A stretch of 60,260 nt of DNA from Psychrobacter vallis (GTDB lineage Bacteria; Pseudomonadota; Gammaproteobacteria; Pseudomonadales; Moraxellaceae): the NCBI RefSeq assembly GCF_904846715.1, contig NZ_CAJHBU010000019.1, positions 1 to 60,260 on the forward strand, read 5' to 3'. Shown here piece after piece: positions 26,144 through 36,084 of the stretch. Numbering within the stretch: the first letter of the stretch is position 1; each line of letters opens with the position of its first letter. The notes below the pieces were generated by a model. That model worked only from the letters and a program-made list of their open reading frames with translations, did not search any database and was not told the DNA's origin. Made by a program: the position numbers and the translations under genes.

Positions 26144-28993
26144 ATGACTGATAAAAGTACTGATACACCAAGCCATGACTATAAAGACACCCTAAACCTT
26201 GCCGATACGCCATTTGCGATGCGTGCAAACCTTGCCAAACGTGAGCCTGATTGGTTGGCTGCTTGGGAAGCCGATGATGTGTACGGTAAAATTCGTCAAG
26301 CGCGTGCTGGTGCGACCAAATATATTTTGCACGACGGCCCTCCGTACGCCAACGGTCAAATTCACTTAGGTCATGCAGTGAATAAAGTCCTAAAAGACAT
26401 TATCGTTAAGTCAAAAACGCTGTCAGGTTTTGATGCGCCTTATGTACCCGGTTGGGACTGTCATGGTCTGCCTATCGAGCAAAAGGTTGAGGCCAAAGTT
26501 GGTAAAGTCGGCCAAAAAGTCTCTGCGACTGAATTTCGTGGACTTTGCCGTGAGTATGCCAGCACACAGATTGAACTGCAAAAGGCAGATTTTAAGCGTC
26601 TAGGCGTGTTTGGCGATTGGGACAATCCTTATCTGACCATGAACTTTCACCAAGAAGCCAACATCGTACGCGCCCTTGCCAAAATTTATGACAATGGTCA
26701 TGTGACTCGCGGCATGAAGCCCGTTAACTGGTGCTTGGACTGTAGCTCTGCCCTCGCGGAAGCCGAAGTCGAATACCAAGACAAAGTATCTGATGCGATT
26801 TACGTCAGCTTTGATGTGCTAGACATCGATAAAGTGGCTGCACTGGCTGAAATAAAAGACAACGTTGCTGCTGTTATCTGGACCACGACGCCGTGGACAC
26901 TGCCTGCCAACCAAGCCATCTCGGTACATCCTGAGCATCACTATAGTGTGGTCGCGACCGAAAAAGGCAACTTGCTATTAGCGACTGATTTGGTTGAAAC
27001 GGCACTGACTGAACTCAAATTGGATAATAAAGGCATCCTTGCGACTGTATCAGGCCGCGAGCTTGAAGGTTTGCGCGCCCAGCATCCATTGATTGCAGAC
27101 CGCCAAGTGCCGCTTATCTTAGGCGATCACGTCACTACCGATAGTGGTACTGGTTTGGTTCATACTGCGCCTGGTCATGGTTTAGACGATTATATCGTTG
27201 GTCTTAAGTATAACTTGCCTGTTGAAAATCCAGTGAGTGGTACGGGCGTTTATCTAGAGAGCGCAGCCGTATTTGCGGGTGAGCATATTTATAAAGCCAA
27301 CCCAAAAATCATCGCGGCCCTGCATGAGAATGGTCATTTAATCAGCCACACAAAAATTGAGCACAGCTATCCACATTGCTGGCGTCATAAGTCGCCTATT
27401 ATCTTCCGTGCCACACCGCAGTGGTTTATCAGTATGGAAACCAAAGGATTGCGCGAGCGCGCACTTGCTGATATCCCTAAAGTCAACTGGACGCCAGCAT
27501 GGGGACAAAACCGTATCGAAGCGATGATGACAGGTCGTCCAGATTGGTGTATCTCACGCCAGCGTACATGGGGCGTGCCAATCACTTTCTTTACGCATAA
27601 AGAAACGGGCGAGCTACATCCAAACACACTTGAGCTGATGGAAACGGCTGCACAAAAAATTAATGAGGGCGGTGTAGAAGCGTGGTTTGATGCTAGCTGT
27701 GAAGATTTCTTAGGAGATGAGGCGGCTGATTACGACAAAGCGACCGACACGTTAGACGTATGGTTTGATTCAGGTACGACGCACTTTGCCGTACTTGAGC
27801 AGCGTGATGAGCTAACCAATCCTGCTGATATGTATTTAGAAGGTTCAGATCAGCATCGTGGTTGGTTCCAGACATCCTTACTCACGTCTGAAGCCATGTA
27901 CGGTCGTCCACCGTTTAAGCAAGTATTGACGCACGGTTTTGTCGTCGATGAAAACGGTCGTAAGATGAGTAAATCACTTGGCAACATCATCACCCCGCAA
28001 GAAGAGATCAATAAAACGGGTGCAGACATGCTGCGTCTATGGATTGCGTCTAGCGATTATCGTTATGAGATGAGCGCTGGTAAAGCATCATTTAAAGGTG
28101 CAATAGATCAATATCGCCGCATCCGTAATACCTTGCGTTTCTTACTGGCCAATACTGACGACTTTGATCCAGCGACGGACAGCGTTGACGTTAATGAGTT
28201 GGTCAGCCTTGATAAATTCATCATTGAACGTGCGCAAACCGTACAAGCACAAATCATCAGTGCCTATGATGCGATGGACTTTCACCAAGTCACTCAGCAT
28301 GTGACGGCGTTTTGTTCGCAAGACTTGGGTAGCTTCTATTTAGATATTATCAAAGATCGTCAGTACACCACGCAGGCGGATGGACAGCCTCGTCGCTCTG
28401 CACAGACAGCTATCTATCATATCACTCATGCGCTGATCCGCTGGATCACACCGATCTTGTCATTCACCGCGCAAGAAGCGTGGGAAGTATTGCATGGTGC
28501 TGATAGCTATGTGTTCACTGAAGAATGGTACACATTCCCAACTTTTGAGCTAAGCGCTATTAGCAACGATGACTGGCAACGTATCATGCTGGCTAAAGAC
28601 ATGGTCAACAAACACATCGAAACGGCACGTGGCGAAAAAATCATCAATGCCAACTTATCTGCCGATGCAAACCTATATGCTGACGGTGCGATGTTTGAAA
28701 GCCTAGCCAAGTTGGGTGAAGAGCTGCGTTTTGTATTGATTACCAGCAATGCAACCTTAAAACCAATGAGCGATGCACCTGCTGATATTACCAAACAAAC
28801 TGACGAGCAAACTGAAGTCAGTACAGAAGAGCCAGTAGAATTATTAGTGAATGTGAGTGCGGCGACTGGTACCAAATGTGTGCGCTGTTGGCACATCCGT
28901 GATGACATTGGTACCAATAGCGCGCACCCTGAACTGTGCGCTCGCTGTGTCACCAACGTCATTGGTAAAGGTGAGGTGCGCCACTATGCCTAA
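26144..28993 (+). CDS. ileS: Isoleucyl-tRNA synthetase
   Basis: 949 residues, the normal bacterial length. Class I synthetase: HIGH-type motif in [16 protein letters not shown], the KMSKS motif in [10 protein letters not shown], and [13 protein letters not shown]. The editing domain ([25 protein letters not shown]) is present. C-terminal zinc-binding cysteines are [10 protein letters not shown] and CARC. lspA begins 8 bases before its stop, the same ileS-lspA coupling as in E. coli. The 283 bases upstream have no gene I can support. Confidence 0.98.
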   Translation: MTDKSTDTPSHDYKDTLNLADTPFAMRANLAKREPDWLAAWEADDVYGKIRQARAGATKYILHDGPPYANGQIHLGHAVNKVLKDIIVKSKTLSGFDAPYVPGWDCHGLPIEQKVEAKVGKVGQKVSATEFRGLCREYASTQIELQKADFKRLGVFGDWDNPYLTMNFHQEANIVRALAKIYDNGHVTRGMKPVNWCLDCSSALAEAEVEYQDKVSDAIYVSFDVLDIDKVAALAEIKDNVAAVIWTTTPWTLPANQAISVHPEHHYSVVATEKGNLLLATDLVETALTELKLDNKGILATVSGRELEGLRAQHPLIADRQVPLILGDHVTTDSGTGLVHTAPGHGLDDYIVGLKYNLPVENPVSGTGVYLESAAVFAGEHIYKANPKIIAALHENGHLISHTKIEHSYPHCWRHKSPIIFRATPQWFISMETKGLRERALADIPKVNWTPAWGQNRIEAMMTGRPDWCISRQRTWGVPITFFTHKETGELHPNTLELMETAAQKINEGGVEAWFDASCEDFLGDEAADYDKATDTLDVWFDSGTTHFAVLEQRDELTNPADMYLEGSDQHRGWFQTSLLTSEAMYGRPPFKQVLTHGFVVDENGRKMSKSLGNIITPQEEINKTGADMLRLWIASSDYRYEMSAGKASFKGAIDQYRRIRNTLRFLLANTDDFDPATDSVDVNELVSLDKFIIERAQTVQAQIISAYDAMDFHQVTQHVTAFCSQDLGSFYLDIIKDRQYTTQADGQPRRSAQTAIYHITHALIRWITPILSFTAQEAWEVLHGADSYVFTEEWYTFPTFELSAISNDDWQRIMLAKDMVNKHIETARGEKIINANLSADANLYADGAMFESLAKLGEELRFVLITSNATLKPMSDAPADITKQTDEQTEVSTEEPVELLVNVSAATGTKCVRCWHIRDDIGTNSAHPELCARCVTNVIGKGEVRHYA

Positions 28994-29636
28994 CTCACAA
29001 GAGCCTAACTCAACGAATTCATCTGACAATAAACAGCCGCATACCGAGGTCGATCATTCACCTACGCCTGCTCATGCGACTACAGGTAGCTCATCAATTC
29101 CTAAAGGTCGGCTGAATAAGACCCCAAAAATTATCGCCAATGGCAGTCGCGCGTTTATGTGGTATCTGTTGTCACTGGTCGTGATTGTCATCGACCAGTG
29201 GACGAAGTGGTTGGCTGAAACCAATCTGACCTTTCATGAGCCAGTACCAGTGATTGAGCCATTCCTTAATTGGACCCTCGCCTACAACTATGGCGCGGCC
29301 TTTAGCTTTTTGGCGGATGCAGGCGGTTGGCAAAAATGGTTCTTCTCAGGTTTGGCGCTGGTGATGTCGCTGTTTTTAATCGTGTATTTGCTCAAAGCGC
29401 CGCGCCAAGCCAAATTACTCTCTACTGGTCTGGCTTTGGTGCTTGGCGGTGCCATTGGTAATTTAATCGATCGCTTATTACATGGTCATGTGATTGACTT
29501 TATCCATGTACACAATGCCGATGTTTGGCATTATCCGATTTTTAATATTGCTGATATGGGTATTAGTATCGGTGTGGCATTGATTGTCATTGATATGCTA
29601 TTTTTAGAAAAGAAGCGTGAAGTACCACAGTCATAA
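28986..29636 (+). CDS. lspA: Prolipoprotein signal peptidase II
   Basis: 216 residues from the ATG at 28986, overlapping ileS by 8 bases, with GGTGAGG upstream. The aspartyl protease of the inner membrane that cleaves lipoprotein signal peptides. Four membrane helices follow a hydrophilic N-terminal extension of about 55 residues that is longer than in E. coli (164 residues in total). The catalytic aspartates lie in [15 protein letters not shown] and FNIADMGIS. Confidence 0.96.
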   Translation: MPNSQEPNSTNSSDNKQPHTEVDHSPTPAHATTGSSSIPKGRLNKTPKIIANGSRAFMWYLLSLVVIVIDQWTKWLAETNLTFHEPVPVIEPFLNWTLAYNYGAAFSFLADAGGWQKWFFSGLALVMSLFLIVYLLKAPRQAKLLSTGLALVLGGAIGNLIDRLLHGHVIDFIHVHNADVWHYPIFNIADMGISIGVALIVIDMLFLEKKREVPQS

Positions 29637-29653
29637 CATTAGATAATTTTATA

Positions 29654-29698
29654 AAAAAGAAGGCGGGTTACGTATCAGTAATCCGCCTTCTTTTTGTC
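29654..29698. terminator. Bidirectional terminator after lspA
   Basis: Stem AAGAAGGCGG/CCGCCTTCTT extended by TTA/TAA, with T-runs on both strands. It serves lspA and, from the other side, the cold-shock/DUF1294 gene. Confidence 0.8.
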
Positions 29699-29747
29699 TG
29701 TTGTTTTTTATTCAGTTCTAAGTAAAACAGAACCATTATACTCCAAC

Positions 29748-29835
29748 GCTGAACTGGTATAATTTTTTCTGGCTTACTGTAACGTTGCTGCCAGAGGCTA
29801 CGAAAAATTCATTCTTTTATACTAAACTCACTATA
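29748..29835. repeat. Palindromic intergenic repeat, diverged copy
   Basis: Shows the family pattern GAACTGGTAT..AATTTTTTCT, GCTTACTGT, CCAGAGGCTACGAAAA and the tail TATACTAAACTCACTATA. The same tail, reversed, occurs in the copy at 31790-31915. Confidence 0.55.
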
Positions 29836-29852
29836 ACGTATTGCTGTTATGC

Positions 29853-30524
29853 TTATAGCAGCCCTGATAATAAACTGGCCAAAGTCTCCAACCCACCACC
29901 CGCCATCACAAACAACAAGCCTGCCATATTAAACACGACGGTCAAATAATACGCCACCCGAAACTCCGGCTTTTGTGATTTGTGGCGCAGATACGTCTGC
30001 GCCACCATCGCTCCTACCCAGCCGCCAAGTGCGCTAAGCACGTGCAGCGTGGACTCAGGCGTACGCCACTCACCACTTTCGGCAGCGGCTTTGTCCTTAG
30101 CATACATCGCATAAGTGATGACGCCTAGTGCCGCATACCAGCCTACCACCAGCCAGCTCAATTTACCCGTCGCCGCCAATAAAATCAACACACCATAAAA
30201 ACCAATACCAAGGAACAACCGCTTTTTTTGTCCATCTTCAAAGTCCGCTTGGGCGCTACGCTTGGCATTGCGCTGACGAATTTGCTGATTCTTTTGTGCC
30301 ATTTTTTGCTGCACAAAGCCCAGCTCTTGTACCTCTTTTGCCTGCTTGCGGCCTTGGCTGTCTTGCCCAAGCGTAAAAACCACTTGCTCACCAACATCAG
30401 GGCGACGGCGCGCTTTGAACTCATTAATATGAAAGAAGACGGACTCGCCACTCTGCATTTCGATAAAGCCAAAGCCTTTGTCATCTTGCCATTTTTGAAC
30501 GTGGCCTTGTTGTTTGTTTGCCAT
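29853..30524 (-). CDS. Cold-shock domain protein fused to DUF1294 membrane domain
   Basis: 223 residues. Residues 1-70 are a cold-shock OB-fold with the RNP-type motifs KGFGFIEM and SVFFHINEF, which bind single-stranded nucleic acid. A basic linker (about 70-105, KQAKEVQELG...RNAKRSAQADF) follows, then a DUF1294 membrane region with about four helices (GIGFYGVLILLA, LVVGWYAALGVITYAMYAKDK, LHVLSALGGWVGAMVAQ). This fusion is widespread in proteobacteria; its role is not established to my knowledge. It converges with lspA. Confidence 0.9.
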   Translation of the reverse strand: MANKQQGHVQKWQDDKGFGFIEMQSGESVFFHINEFKARRRPDVGEQVVFTLGQDSQGRKQAKEVQELGFVQQKMAQKNQQIRQRNAKRSAQADFEDGQKKRLFLGIGFYGVLILLAATGKLSWLVVGWYAALGVITYAMYAKDKAAAESGEWRTPESTLHVLSALGGWVGAMVAQTYLRHKSQKPEFRVAYYLTVVFNMAGLLFVMAGGGLETLASLLSGLL

Positions 30525-30584
30525 ATCTACCTACTTTTTTATCATTGGTGACTGTTATAGATAGTATATCTTGTTAACTAACTC

Positions 30585-30621
30585 ATAAAAAAAGCCAAGA
30601 GTAAACTCTCAGCTTTTTTGG
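30585..30621 (-). terminator. Terminator of the small lipoprotein gene
   Basis: On the minus strand AAAAAGCTGAGAGT/ACTCTTGGCTTTTTTT forms a hairpin with T-run. It separates this gene from the cold-shock/DUF1294 gene. Confidence 0.75.
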
Positions 30622-30667
30622 ATCAGATAGGAAAGCATTCTAGACATTTATCATTAAAACAAAGGCA

Positions 30668-30985
30668 TTAACGGCACTTCTTTTGTGCATATAGATTGGT
30701 CAAATTGGCACGGCGTTCTTTTGCAGCTTCAATAGCTTCTTCTGTATTAGAGTAAGTACCAATCAATGCTGGCCAAAACAATACTGCGGCGGCTACATTT
30801 TTGCCAGTAACTTTACGCTCAGCACGAGCGTCTTTTTCAAACTGCTCAGCTTCTTCAATTTCACTAAGAATTTGTGTGCATGACAAATTGACGTCACTTA
30901 CTTTTTTAGTTTGCACGACATGAGGAGTCGCACAACCTTGTGCCAATAATGCAAATACACCAATTACTAAAATCGCCTTTTTCAT
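30668..30985 (-). CDS. Small lipoprotein of unknown function
   Basis: About 105 residues from the second ATG, which has GAG 6 bases upstream; the first ATG (30991) touches it. Signal peptide with lipobox LAQGC (Cys18), then a short helix-rich domain (ILSEIEEAEQFEKDARAERK) and a hydrophobic patch AAAVLFWPALIGTYSN typical of small phage-lysis-like or YceK-style lipoproteins. Two later cysteines occur (LSCTQ, QKKC) and may form a disulfide. I cannot assign a role. Confidence 0.8.
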   Translation of the reverse strand: MKKAILVIGVFALLAQGCATPHVVQTKKVSDVNLSCTQILSEIEEAEQFEKDARAERKVTGKNVAAAVLFWPALIGTYSNTEEAIEAAKERRANLTNLYAQKKCR

Positions 30986-31269
30986 AGTCATCTCAAAGTT
31001 GTTAAATGGAGGTTAGTAGACACAAGTCATTTTATTAACGAATCGAAAACACTTATATACAATATAGAAATATAAGTCAACTTAAATTTACCTTTGATAA
31101 CCACAATTAAAATTTGGCTGAGCATTTAAATATCATATATCTACGTTTTCACACTGTCCTAATGATATAGCAGTATGTTACATACTGACTATGCTAGACT
31201 ATTTATCTGCTATAAAAACAGCTGCTCATACTGATTCATTGACCATAATTTATAAAAGAAACGACAACT

Positions 31270-31767
31270 ATGACCGACTCGCAATTTATCACTCCTAATG
31301 AAGACATACGTATTACTTACGGCAGCCTTGTAAAGCTGCATTTTGAGGTATCGCTAGAAAACGGCACGATGATTGACTCTACTTTTAGTCGCGATGCACC
31401 AGTGACATTGACGATTGGTGACGAGAGTCTGTTACCGGGCTTTGAACAAGTGCTCATGAATCTGCGCGCAGGCGACACTCGCACCGCCCATCTCGAACCA
31501 GAGCAAGCGTTTGGCGAATGGAATCCTGATAATATCCAACATTTTAGCCGCACCCAGTTTGCACTTATCGCTGACAATCCTGAGATCGGCATGATGGTTG
31601 AGTTTGAAGACAAAGGCAAAAATACCTTGCCCGGCACCATTAGCGCAATCGATGATGACGAAATCGAAGTGGATTTTAACCACCCGCTTGCTGGCCAATC
31701 CGTCCTATTTAAAGTGAAAGTTTTCAAAGTTACCCCGCCTGGCGTCACTGGAATCAAACTAATGTAA
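31270..31767 (+). CDS. fkpB: FKBP-type peptidyl-prolyl isomerase
   Basis: 165 residues, SlpA/FkpB type. It catalyses cis-trans isomerisation at proline. The FKBP half carries GSLVKLHFEVSLENGTMIDST and LLPGFEQVLMNLRAGD, and an insert-in-flap domain (AFGEWNPDNIQHFSRTQF, then HPLAGQSVLFKVKV) is present. In E. coli fkpB directly follows lspA; here the two are 1.6 kb apart with two minus-strand genes between them. Confidence 0.9.
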   Translation: MTDSQFITPNEDIRITYGSLVKLHFEVSLENGTMIDSTFSRDAPVTLTIGDESLLPGFEQVLMNLRAGDTRTAHLEPEQAFGEWNPDNIQHFSRTQFALIADNPEIGMMVEFEDKGKNTLPGTISAIDDDEIEVDFNHPLAGQSVLFKVKVFKVTPPGVTGIKLM

Positions 31768-31789
31768 TCGCTTAAAAAACTGTCAGCTA

Positions 31790-31915
31790 TAGTAAGTTTA
31801 GTATAAGAATGAGTCAGCGGGACTGGAATGCTTATCTTTAAACGAGAAGTTTCGTAGCATCGAAACTGCATAGGCACAGCAAGCAAGAAAAATTGATACC
31901 AGTTCCGCGTTAGAA
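31790..31915. repeat. Palindromic intergenic repeat, reversed copy
   Basis: The minus strand reads GAACTGGTAT..AATTTTTCTTGCTTGCTGTGCC and ends in TATACTAAACTTACTATA, so this copy lies opposite to the ones at 11610 and 25166. It is longer than those, through extra sequence between the core and the right arm that itself has an inverted pair (ACGAGAAGTTTCG/CGAAACT). Confidence 0.6.
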
Positions 31916-31977
31916 TTTAATGATTCTGTTTTATTTATAATCACCTATATAAAAACACATTTAAAAAGGACACTCGC

Positions 31978-33018
31978 ATGCAATATGAAATACTGCCACA
32001 ACTCGATGAAAAAGTTTCTAAAATTTGCCTAGGTACGATGACATGGGGACAGCAAAATACAGAATCTCAAGCACACGAACAAATGGACATGGCACTCAGT
32101 GAAGGCGTGAACTTTTGGGATACCGCTGAGATGTATCCGTCGCCACCAGATAAAGACAAGCAAGGCGCTACCGAACGTTTTATGGGCACATGGTTTCATA
32201 AAACCAAACAGCGTGACAAAGTCATTCTTGCCAGCAAAATTTCACCGATGGATTTTTTACGGGATGGTCAGACACGGTTCAATGCTGAACATATCAGTGG
32301 TGCGATTGATGGCAACCTTGAGCGCTTGCAAACTGATTATATTGATATTTATCAGCTGCATTGGCCTGAACGCCAAGCGAACTTTTTTGGTCAACGTGGT
32401 TATACTGAAGCGATGGCAGCACAGTCGCTGGATGATTTAACACCATTTTTGGAGACCATTCAGGCGTTAAATGATGAGATTAAGAAAGGCCGTATTCGTG
32501 CTTATGGCTTGTCAAATGATACCGCTTGGGGCCTGATGCGCTACCTTTGGGAAGCGGACAAAAACGGCTTGATTGCGCCCATCACCGTCCAAAATCCTTA
32601 TAGCTTACTGAACCGTCTATACGAAGTGGGCATGGCAGAGATGGCGCATCGTGAAAACGTTGGCCTGCTTGCATATTCGCCGCTTGGATTTGGTGTATTA
32701 TCTGGTAAATATCTCGATGGCAAACGTCCTACTGGCGCGCGTCTCACGATGTATGATCGCTTTGCCCGTTATACCAATGAGCAAGCTGTATCAGCCACTG
32801 AGCAATATGCCAAAATCGCAGCAGATGCAGGTTTGGACATGGCGCAGATGGCATTGGCCTTTGTCAATACGCGTCCGTTTGTCACCAGTAACATCATTGG
32901 CGCAACGACGATCGAGCAGCTTAAATCCAATATCGATAGTATCAACGTACAACTAACCGCAGATGTATTAGACGCAATTGAAGCGGTACATACACAGTAT
33001 CCCAATCCGTCACCTTAG
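31978..33018 (+). CDS. tas: Aldo/keto reductase, Tas type
   Basis: 346 residues, same length as E. coli Tas, which it follows closely (MQYEILP, LGTMTWGQQN, WDTAEMYPSPP, YQLHWPERQANFFG, TVQNPYSLLNR, NIIGATTIEQLKSNI). An NADP(H)-dependent TIM-barrel oxidoreductase with the catalytic Asp-Tyr-Lys-His set (D in WDTAEMY, Lys in LASKIS, His in LHWPERQ). Tas in E. coli was found as a suppressor of tyrosine auxotrophy; its natural substrate is unclear. AAAAGGACA precedes the ATG. Confidence 0.93.
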   Translation: MQYEILPQLDEKVSKICLGTMTWGQQNTESQAHEQMDMALSEGVNFWDTAEMYPSPPDKDKQGATERFMGTWFHKTKQRDKVILASKISPMDFLRDGQTRFNAEHISGAIDGNLERLQTDYIDIYQLHWPERQANFFGQRGYTEAMAAQSLDDLTPFLETIQALNDEIKKGRIRAYGLSNDTAWGLMRYLWEADKNGLIAPITVQNPYSLLNRLYEVGMAEMAHRENVGLLAYSPLGFGVLSGKYLDGKRPTGARLTMYDRFARYTNEQAVSATEQYAKIAADAGLDMAQMALAFVNTRPFVTSNIIGATTIEQLKSNIDSINVQLTADVLDAIEAVHTQYPNPSP

Positions 33019-33065
33019 GTTAATATGTATAGTTGATAGAAAATAAAATCGATACACGAGATTAT

Positions 33066-33105
33066 GACGCGAGACTGGCACAAATTTTATTCTGCTTGAT
33101 TATAG
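33066..33105. repeat. Possible fragment of the palindromic repeat family
   Basis: ACTGGCACAAATTTTATTCTGCTTG resembles the left half of the family (CTGGTGCAAATTTTTCTTGCTTG) but the right half is missing. Confidence 0.3.
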
Positions 33106-33111
33106 TAAAAA

Positions 33112-33162
33112 GAAAAAGGCACAAAGCGCTAGTATGATCACTGCGATTTGCGCCTTTTTTAT
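33112..33162. terminator. Bidirectional terminator between tas and the acyltransferase gene
   Basis: AAAAAGGC.CAAA.CGC and GCG.TTTG.GCCTTTTTT arms form a long stem with T-runs on both strands. Confidence 0.75.
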
Positions 33163-33192
33163 GTCTATTTATACGTTAATTCACATAAAAAT

Positions 33193-33993
33193 TTATGCTT
33201 TCGGGGCTTTAGTTAACACTCGCGCATGCAGTTCAGCCAGACCTTCTTGCATACGTGCTTGTAATAAATTGGTCAGCGCACTTTTATTCAATCCCTTGGG
33301 ATCTATTGGCTCAAGTGGTAGAACATAAGCGGTGACATCTTTACTATCGAGTACCTTTTTTAGGCTTTCTTTCATCGTAAGCTTGCCGTAATAGGGTAAC
33401 GCTTCACTTAACGTGCCGTCTTTATTGACATAAGCAATAACCAGCGGGCGAACAGGTACATCAGCGTCTATCGCTGCTTGTAACAATGTGCCATGAATAC
33501 GCTTGATTTTTTTGCCGTCGGTCGTGGTGGCCTCTGGAAAAAATATCACCGAAAACCCTTCGGTTAAAAAGCTGGCAATTTGCGCGGCCACCGAACCTGC
33601 ATCACCGGAGCCACGTTCAATGAAAACCGTGCCCGCAGCCTGAGCCAACTTACCAAATATCGGCCACTCGCCAATTTCTGCTTTGGATAAGAAAAAAGCG
33701 GGGCTGAGGGTACCGACCACAGGAATATCCATCCATGACACATGATTGGATACCCATAGACCATGATGCTGCTGTACTGGCTCAATGGCGACGACTTTTA
33801 CGCCGAAAGAGCCTGCCATTTTGCGACAAAAGGTTTGGATATAGCGGGGTAAAGTTTCGCGCGGCGGCTGTCTAAATGCGCCAATACGTTGAGCGGCGCG
33901 CATGCCACCAGCAATCGTCGTGGTCATACCAGCAATTTGTCTGCCGCGACCCAATTGCCGTTTGAGTGAAAAGCCTGACTTAGATTGGCTCAT
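33193..33993 (-). CDS. PlsC-family acyltransferase
   Basis: 266 residues. The acyltransferase motifs are HX4D in NHVSWMD (block I) and FFPEATTTDG (block III; Ala replaces the usual Gly of PEGT). Family members acylate lysophosphatidic acid, or lyso-ornithine lipid in the OlsA branch; the PEATTTDG form and an N-terminal basic/hydrophobic segment leave both open. It probably associates with the cytoplasmic side of the inner membrane. Diverges from hflX across 411 bases, in which I see no gene; notably no hfq. Confidence 0.87.
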   Translation of the reverse strand: MSQSKSGFSLKRQLGRGRQIAGMTTTIAGGMRAAQRIGAFRQPPRETLPRYIQTFCRKMAGSFGVKVVAIEPVQQHHGLWVSNHVSWMDIPVVGTLSPAFFLSKAEIGEWPIFGKLAQAAGTVFIERGSGDAGSVAAQIASFLTEGFSVIFFPEATTTDGKKIKRIHGTLLQAAIDADVPVRPLVIAYVNKDGTLSEALPYYGKLTMKESLKKVLDSKDVTAYVLPLEPIDPKGLNKSALTNLLQARMQEGLAELHARVLTKAPKA

Positions 33994-34404
33994 CTGTGTC
34001 CCTCGTGGTTAAAAACGTATGATTATATATCGTAAACAAGCGCCATGAGTATAACAAAATTCGTCCAGTGAGTGACGATTTGTGCACTGAGTGGTGAACA
34101 GCTTTTGTTACCAGTTTGAATCCGTTAGCGATTGCCCAATTTTACATTTTATATCATCGAAAAATCCCACGATGTGAGTAATTTTTTTAATGACAGAACA
34201 TGTAATCATGAATGCTGTAACATAAAATCATCAATAATCGTGCTAATACGCTTTAATATCAAGTGATAAGGCCACATATAAATGGTCATCTGAACGCTAT
34301 GTTGGCGCTGAACTTAATGAGATTAAATATTTATTTAACAGCACTCTACCTTTAAGTACTGGCCTCGTAGCGATTTATTTACTTTATTGAATAGGTGATA
34401 CTCT

Positions 34405-35871
34405 TTGGATTATTTTGAACGACATGAAGGTGGCGAACGCGCCATTATAGTACATTTAGACATCCGCCAGATTCAAGATCCTGACGATTTAGGCGAATTT
34501 GAGCTATTGGCTGATTCAGCAGGTGCCGATCGTTTGGCGCTCGTTACAGGTTCACGTCAAAGACCAGATGCCAGATATTTTGTTGGTAGCGGTAAAGCCG
34601 AAGAAATAGCAGAATTGGTGCGCGAACATGATGCGGATATTGTCCTTTTTAACCATAGCTTGTCGCCTTCGCAAGAGCGTAATATTGAAGCATTAGTGAA
34701 ATGCCGCGTGCTTGATCGCACTGGGTTGATTTTAGATATTTTTGCTCAGCGTGCACGTACCTACGAAGGTAAGTTGCAAGTAGAGCTGGCACAGCTGAAT
34801 CATTTATCGACACGTTTGGTACGTGGTTGGACGCATTTGGAACGTCAAAAAGGCGGTATTGGTCTACGTGGACCCGGTGAAACCCAGCTTGAGACGGATC
34901 GTCGCTTACTACAAGTGCGAGTCATGCAGCTCAAAAGTAGAATCGAAAAAGTCAGACAGACACGTGCGCAAGGTCGAGCTCGCCGTCAAAAATCAGATGT
35001 GCCGACTATTTCACTTGTGGGTTATACCAATGCTGGTAAGTCTACTTTGTTTAATCGCTTGGTCGATGAAAATATTTATGCGGCCGACAAATTGTTTGCG
35101 ACGCTCGACCCAACATTACGCCGCTTAGACTGGCAAGGTGTGGGACGTGTGGTATTGGTCGATACGGTCGGTTTTGTTCGTCATCTACCACATGAATTGG
35201 TTGAATCTTTTCACGCGACGCTTGAGGAGACACTAGAAGCCGACTTACTGCTACACGTCATCGACTCATCGAGCGCAGACATGCATGAGCAAATTCAGGC
35301 GGTGAAAGACGTACTGGCTGAAATTGATAACGATGTGCCTGTGCTCAATGTTTATAATAAGATCGATTTGACCGATGAGCCTGCGCATATTGGTTATGCC
35401 AGCGAAGGTCAACCCAATCGTGTCTATGTTTCTTCTAGAGAAAACTTAGGCATGGAAGAGCTGTCATTGGCTGTGCAGCAGTTACTGACTGGCACACTGA
35501 CTACCTTTGATTTGACACTACCTTATAATGCAGGGCAGTTAAAAAATACTTTGTATGAGCTCGGCGTTATTCAAGAAGAAAGCTATGACGACAATGGTCA
35601 TGAATGCTTAACCATTCGTTTGCCAAGTGACCGATTAAGACAACTGCTCGGCCAAGCGGACTTAAAGCCTGTAGATGTATTGCCATTAGCACAAGCCACG
35701 CTACTGATGCCAGTACTTGAAGAGTTCGAGCAGCCTGAGGACGATGAAGAGCAGACGCTAACTGAAGCAGAAGAAAAAGCGTTTGATGAATTTGATGCGC
35801 TGAATACGGCAGCAACAGATTCAGAGCCGTCAACTGCGCAAGAAGTCCACAACTCTGATTCACAGATTTAA
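34405..35871 (+). CDS. hflX: Ribosome-associated GTPase HflX
   Basis: 488 residues from a TTG start with AGGTGA about 7 bases upstream; no earlier in-frame ATG is better. HflX splits stalled or heat-damaged ribosomes. The N-terminal HflX domain shows the GGIGLRGPGETQLETDRR helix-loop; the GTPase domain has P-loop VGYTNAGKST, DTVGFVRHLP (G3) and NKID (G4). A C-terminal acidic tail of about 50 residues (PEDDEEQTLTEAEEKAFDEF) follows. In many gammaproteobacteria hfq is immediately upstream, but not here. An intrinsic terminator follows. Confidence 0.96.
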   Translation: MDYFERHEGGERAIIVHLDIRQIQDPDDLGEFELLADSAGADRLALVTGSRQRPDARYFVGSGKAEEIAELVREHDADIVLFNHSLSPSQERNIEALVKCRVLDRTGLILDIFAQRARTYEGKLQVELAQLNHLSTRLVRGWTHLERQKGGIGLRGPGETQLETDRRLLQVRVMQLKSRIEKVRQTRAQGRARRQKSDVPTISLVGYTNAGKSTLFNRLVDENIYAADKLFATLDPTLRRLDWQGVGRVVLVDTVGFVRHLPHELVESFHATLEETLEADLLLHVIDSSSADMHEQIQAVKDVLAEIDNDVPVLNVYNKIDLTDEPAHIGYASEGQPNRVYVSSRENLGMEELSLAVQQLLTGTLTTFDLTLPYNAGQLKNTLYELGVIQEESYDDNGHECLTIRLPSDRLRQLLGQADLKPVDVLPLAQATLLMPVLEEFEQPEDDEEQTLTEAEEKAFDEFDALNTAATDSEPSTAQEVHNSDSQI

Positions 35872-35910
35872 ATAGCTTATTTCTTAAAGTAGCTTTATAA
35901 GTCATCAATA

Positions 35911-35940
35911 GACGGTATCAATCGATATCGTCTTTTTTTG
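35911..35940 (+). terminator. hflX terminator
   Basis: GACG.TATC / GATA.CGTC stem with a short loop, then TTTTTTT. Confidence 0.8.
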
Positions 35941-36084
35941 TATGGTATATTTTATTAGTTTGCCTGCGCTCTATATAATCGCTTATGGTATGTTCCATAA
36001 ATAGTGATTTATAAGACATCACTCTCAGCCTATGATTGCTTATCATGCAACTGCCCTATCTCCCTGACTTGGCCAAAATTTCTT

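Noticed and set aside
28507..28962. 151-residue minus-strand frame inside ileS
   Set aside because: Lies fully within ileS on the other strand, with Ser/Val/Leu-rich composition typical of antisense frames and no family signature.
31317..31886. 189-residue minus-strand frame opposite fkpB
   Set aside because: Overlaps fkpB and a repeat copy; fkpB has the motifs, the antisense frame has none.
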